DNA of 9,511 bases from Bacteroidia bacterium (GTDB taxonomy: Bacteria; Bacteroidota; Bacteroidia; Bacteroidales; Tannerellaceae), in NCBI GenBank assembly GCA_025996775.1, contig BNTS01000122.1, positions 1 to 9,511 on the forward strand, in the 5' to 3' direction. Each line of letters starts with the position of its first letter. The stretch's first letter is position 1. Shown here in pieces: positions 7,208-9,511 of this stretch. Position numbers and translations under genes: made by a program. The notes beneath the pieces are model-generated. The model saw nothing but the letters and a program-made list of their open reading frames with translations. It was not told where the DNA came from and did no database searches.

Positions 7208-7926
7208 AACAACGTTCGGCGTTAGTCAATTGGCAACAAATAACCGTATCTCCAGACAATACACATTTTCTTTTTGAAGGAAAGCCGATTTTTGATAAAC
7301 AATTTATCGAAGTATTGAAATTCCACGCGCCCGGACTTGCACCTGTAAAAGATGAAACAGGTGCATATCATATTGACAGCAACGGAAATCCGCTGTATTC
7401 GGAACGATACACCCGAACTTTCGGCTTTTATTGCAACCGCGCAACCGTAGTTGAAAGACAAAAATGGTTTCATATCAATGAAAAAGGCGAAAGAACATAT
7501 CCGCAAAACTATGCTTGGGCAGGCAATTTTCAGGAAAATATTTGCACTGTGCGAGATTTTGACGGCAACTATTTTCATATTGACTTGCAAGGCGACAGGA
7601 TTTATTCCGAAAACTATCTGTATGCAGGTGATTACAAAGACGGCATTGCCTGCGTGAAACTGTCAACCGGACTTTGCAAACATCTTAATACAAATGGCAA
7701 ATTCATCAATGATAAAGAATTTTTAGATTTGGGGGTATTCCACAAGAACTTTGCAACTGCCAAAGACAAAGATGGTTGGTTTCATATTGACAAAGACGGC
7801 GAATCAGTTTATTTAGAAAGATATTTAGCCGTTGAGCCGTTTTATAATGGTTTTGCTTTGGTAACGCAATTTGATGATAGCAAAGTCATTATTAACGAAC
7901 AAGGGAAAATCGCACATAAAATATGA
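7204..7926 (+). CDS. WG-repeat-like protein
   Basis: This 240-residue protein is made of tandem repeats of 34-35 residues related to WG repeats. The recurring core [YF]H-I-[DN]-x-x-G begins at residues 55 (YHIDSNG), 89 (FHINEKG), 124 (FHIDLQG) and 193 (FHIDKDG), with a degenerate copy at 159 (KHLNTNG) and a partial one near 228. Between the cores run Y-x-x-[RN]-Y and G-x-F/Y-x-x-G-x-A-x-V elements. That gives five full units and a remnant. The first 50 residues are a non-repeat lead-in ([14 protein letters not shown]). No signal peptide or membrane segment is visible, so it is probably cytoplasmic. WG-repeat proteins are predicted beta-rich scaffolds; no enzymatic role is established. It overlaps both neighbours by ATGA, so it is probably made alongside the methyltransferase. 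A role as binding partner or carrier is a guess. Confidence 0.8.
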   Translation: MKQRSALVNWQQITVSPDNTHFLFEGKPIFDKQFIEVLKFHAPGLAPVKDETGAYHIDSNGNPLYSERYTRTFGFYCNRATVVERQKWFHINEKGERTYPQNYAWAGNFQENICTVRDFDGNYFHIDLQGDRIYSENYLYAGDYKDGIACVKLSTGLCKHLNTNGKFINDKEFLDLGVFHKNFATAKDKDGWFHIDKDGESVYLERYLAVEPFYNGFALVTQFDDSKVIINEQGKIAHKI

Positions 7927-8088
7927 AACGAATTTTAGTAACAGATGGTGCAGGTTTTGTCAGCTCTCATTTATGCGAAAGGCTTTTAAGTGAGGGTAAT
8001 AATGTTGTGTGTAGATAATTACTTTACAGGCAACAAACAAAATATCAGTCATTTAATCAACAATCAGATAAAAAGGAAAAATATATAA
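7923..8088 (+). pseudogene. Decayed 5' fragment of an NAD-dependent SDR epimerase/UDP-glucuronate decarboxylase-like gene
   Basis: The ATG at 7923 overlaps the WG-repeat stop. Translation reads [20 protein letters not shown], close to the usual SDR start ILVTGGAGFIGSHLCER, and reaches TAA at 8016. The family sequence resumes in another frame from about 8008: [17 protein letters not shown], which resembles UDP-glucuronate decarboxylases, then stops at 8086. The shift is explained by loss of one GT from the GTGTGT run at 8007-8012. Two of the three GxxGxxG glycines of the NAD site are also changed, G to D and G to S, both explained by single G-to-A changes. Homology ends near 8065, so about 90% of a normal gene is missing. 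It is not functional. It shows that the operon once continued with a nucleotide-sugar enzyme. Confidence 0.78.
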
Positions 8089-8127
8089 TCGAAATTCCAA
8101 AGAAATTGCTTATCTTTACAGCCGAAT

Positions 8128-8668
8128 GTGTGACAAGAAGTCATTCAAATAATTGTTCAGCCGTTGGTCTGAACCTGTTATTCCGTTAACAGTAGCCTAA
8201 AGAAGCGTGCGTTACCAGTAATGGTTCGGTGCGAGACCTTCTTGATAAAATCCCTGTTTTCTTAAAGGAGTTACACGTGAGTGGATACAACCACTACCAA
8301 CACCGGTAGTCAAGGGATTGGCTGGTTGGTATGAGTAACATATGTAAATCGCTGCACTATCGTAACAAAGAAAGGCTTAAGGTGTTGACAAGCCTCACCA
8401 AAAGGTTACAGCAGGTTAACTTTTCTGCTCGATAAAGTTACACGGACATGAAAGCTGTCGGTAGAAGGGCGGACTCTAACCCAATTGTTAGTTATTTGAA
8501 TGGAACTTGGTAAGCCCATATTTTCTCCTGATGTATATCAGGGAGGTGAACCGTAAGGAACACTGATGGAAGTGTGGGTAAAAGATTGCAGAGGATGCGA
8601 AAGCCGGACTGTAATGGTTCGGATAAGGGTTGTAACATTACCTTTCGCGAAAGCGGGCGGACTTCTGC
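8128..8668 (+). ncRNA. Group II intron ribozyme RNA, 5' domains
   Basis: This gene-free stretch of about 540 nt is the intron RNA upstream of the maturase frame. Its GTGTG start, position before an intron reverse transcriptase and many short complementary segments support this. I did not fold it, so the domain boundaries are not assigned. The catalytic domain V would lie 3' of the maturase gene and is not in the window. Confidence 0.7.
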
Positions 8669-9319
8669 ATGGTGATTCATTACAAGAAGCGTGAAGAACT
8701 TTTGAATGAAGAAAAGCAAATGGACGGAGTGAAAACAAAGTGTGCATCTTCGCTATCCTGTAAGCTGCACTGGTCTGATATAGATTGGAATAAATGCGAG
8801 TCAGGAGTGAAAAAGCTTCAACGACGGATTGTAAAGGCTTGGCAAGAGAAGGAATACGGCAAGGTTAAATCATTGCAATATCTTCTCACAAACTCTTTTG
8901 AAGCTAAGGCTTTAGCAGTAAAGAGAGTGACTTCAAATAAAGGCGGCAATACCTCAGGAGTAGACAAGGTAAAATGGTCAACTCCGAACTCGAAAGTGAA
9001 AGCCGTTCAATCTCTGAAGAAAAGAGGCTACCGTCCTCTTCCCTTGAAACGGGTATTTATAGAAAAGGGCAACGGAAAGAAACGTCCGTTAGGCATTCCC
9101 ACGATGAAAGACAGGGCAATGCAATCCTTGTACCTGATGGCCCTGGAACCTATTGCTGAAACTGTGGCTGAGGGAAACTCCTATGGTTTTCGCAGAAAAC
9201 GCTCGACGGCGGATGCCGTGGACGCCCTGCATCGTTTGTTAAGCAGGAGTTATTCACCCCAATGGATACTGGAAGGAGACATCAAAGGATGTTTCGACCA
9301 TATCAGTCATAATTCATTT
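8128..9319 (+). mobile_element. Group II intron, 5' part only (ribozyme domains I-IV and truncated maturase gene)
   Basis: The sequence GTGTGACAAGAAG at 8128 matches the GUGYG 5' end of group II introns. It is followed by about 540 nt of moderately GC-rich, structured non-coding sequence and then an intron-type reverse transcriptase frame, the normal layout with the gene in domain IV. Small hairpins are visible, for example CCTGAT-GTAT-ATCAGG at 8527-8542 and the palindrome CTTTCGCGAAAG at 8642-8653. TGTAAA at 8343-8348 is complementary to TTTACA just upstream of the intron (8115-8120), a possible EBS2-IBS2 pair. The 3' half, including domains V and VI, is absent: the element is interrupted around 9313-9320 by the terminal inverted repeat. 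It cannot splice or move by itself as seen. It lies downstream of the SDR remnant after about 40 nt of unassigned sequence. Confidence 0.8.
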
Positions 9320-9403
9320 CCATTTAAAATCCAAGTAAACCCCGGATTATTGTTATTAATTAACTTTAATATTCTATCTTTGTATCAGGGTGCTTATTGC
9401 TGA
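8720..9403 (+). CDS. ltrA: Group II intron reverse transcriptase/maturase, truncated after RT motif 3
   Basis: I prefer ATG 8720: family members usually begin about 15 residues before the WxxIDW element, here WSDIDW, and GAAGAAAAG precedes it. An in-frame ATG at 8669 would add 17 residues. Numbering from 8669, the reverse transcriptase motifs are YRPLPLKRVFIEK...KKRPLGIPTMKDRAMQ (121-152), NSYGFRRKRSTADAV (170-184) and WILEGDIKGCFDHISH (199-214) with the first catalytic aspartates D204 and D210. Homology stops at H214 or N215. The final 29 residues are translated from the inserted inverted repeat. The YADD motif, the maturase X domain and any DNA-binding or endonuclease domain are missing, so the product should be inactive. 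Intact homologues are about 400-600 residues and help their intron splice and retrotranspose. Confidence 0.85.
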   Translation: MDGVKTKCASSLSCKLHWSDIDWNKCESGVKKLQRRIVKAWQEKEYGKVKSLQYLLTNSFEAKALAVKRVTSNKGGNTSGVDKVKWSTPNSKVKAVQSLKKRGYRPLPLKRVFIEKGNGKKRPLGIPTMKDRAMQSLYLMALEPIAETVAEGNSYGFRRKRSTADAVDALHRLLSRSYSPQWILEGDIKGCFDHISHNSFPFKIQVNPGLLLLINFNILSLYQGAYC

Positions 9404-9511
9404 CAGGTTGCTCCCCAGCAGAGCCTGTTTCCTCTTAACACCCTGATACAAAGATAGAATATTAAAGTTAATTAATAACAATAATCCGAGGTTTACTTGG
9501 ATTTTAAATGG
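9320..9511. repeat. 192-bp near-perfect inverted repeat (73-bp arms, 46-nt loop) at the window end
   Basis: Bases 9320-9392 and 9439-9511 are reverse complements with one mismatch (C at 9342 opposite A at 9489). The 46-nt loop can itself fold: ACAGG (9403-9407) with CCTGT (9424-9428), and TGCT (9409-9412) with AGCA (9417-9420). Each arm carries TATCTTTG, a Bacteroidetes -7 element, pointing toward the loop. The repeat interrupts the maturase gene. Because the right arm ends on the last base, the arms may be longer. It could be a MITE-like element or insertion-sequence ends, or a fold-back artefact at a contig end. Confidence 0.85.
9350..9382 (+). promoter_or_regulatory. Bacteroidetes-type promoter in the left repeat arm, mirrored on the - strand in the right arm
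   Basis: TTG at 9350-9352 and TATCTTTG at 9375-9382 are separated by 22 nt, the same spacing as at the abiE promoter. The palindrome puts an identical promoter on the - strand with its -7 element at 9449-9456. Both would transcribe toward the loop. No gene of useful size follows either within the window, so this may be the remnant of a transposase promoter. Confidence 0.4.

Noticed and set aside
8111..8118. TATCTTTA as a promoter before the intron
   Set aside because: It misses the final G of TAnnTTTG and no gene follows directly; the segment fits better as intron target DNA.
8224..8229. GTTCGG as EBS1 pairing with the exon CCGAAT
   Set aside because: It lies too early in domain I, and a second copy at 8617-8622 makes the match uninformative.
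8492..8747. Minus-strand open frames in the intron
   Set aside because: They lie over structured intron RNA and the maturase start and have no protein signature.
1..9511. CRISPR array, tRNA or rRNA
   Set aside because: No regularly spaced direct repeats and no cloverleaf or rRNA-like sequence were seen.

Overview
The window looks like a piece of a Bacteroidota (Bacteroidetes-type) chromosome. It is AT-rich. Two places carry the phylum's -7 promoter element TAnnTTTG (TATCTTTG at 1411 and inside both arms of the terminal inverted repeat). Most start codons lack a Shine-Dalgarno sequence and are preceded by A-rich sequence instead. Every gene is on the + strand. The window opens inside one gene and closes exactly at the end of an inverted repeat, so it may be a whole contig that broke at a repeat. 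I cannot name a genus.

Region 1 (2-1402) is the 3' part of an unusual two-domain enzyme: the end of a GT4-type glycosyltransferase domain joined to a complete radical SAM domain with a SPASM-like C-terminal cysteine module. Region 2 (1411-3045) is a complete AbiE-type toxin-antitoxin operon (AbiEi antitoxin, AbiEii nucleotidyltransferase toxin) behind its own promoter. Region 3 (3059-5674) is the most distinctive part. A TM0106-type RecB-like Fe-S nuclease with a DEDD RNase H-like domain is followed, in the same reading frame and after a single TAA stop, by an IS66-like DDE transposase. The two halves of a four-cysteine zinc ribbon lie on either side of that TAA, so the two frames look like one ancestral protein of about 870 residues. 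Catalytic motifs in both halves look intact.

Region 4 (5671-8088) is a tightly overlapping operon: histidine phosphatase, SAM-dependent O-methyltransferase, WG-repeat protein, and a decayed 5' fragment of a UDP-glucuronate decarboxylase-like SDR gene. Neighbouring genes overlap by 4 to 11 bases. With the glycosyltransferase/radical SAM enzyme upstream, this resembles a tailoring cluster for a sugar-containing product. The defence and transposase genes now sit in its middle; that the cluster was once continuous is inference.

Region 5 (8128-9511) is the 5' half of a group II intron: about 540 nt of ribozyme sequence starting GTGTG, then the N-terminal half of its reverse transcriptase. The reverse transcriptase is cut after motif RT3 by a 192-bp near-perfect palindrome (two 73-bp arms, 46-nt loop) that runs to the last base. 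The palindrome could be a MITE or insertion-sequence end, or a fold-back assembly artefact.

The best candidate for something little described is the nuclease-zinc ribbon-transposase protein, whose usual IS66 partners (tnpA, tnpB, terminal repeats) are not visible here. The second is the phosphatase/methyltransferase/WG-repeat operon with its glycosyltransferase-radical SAM fusion.
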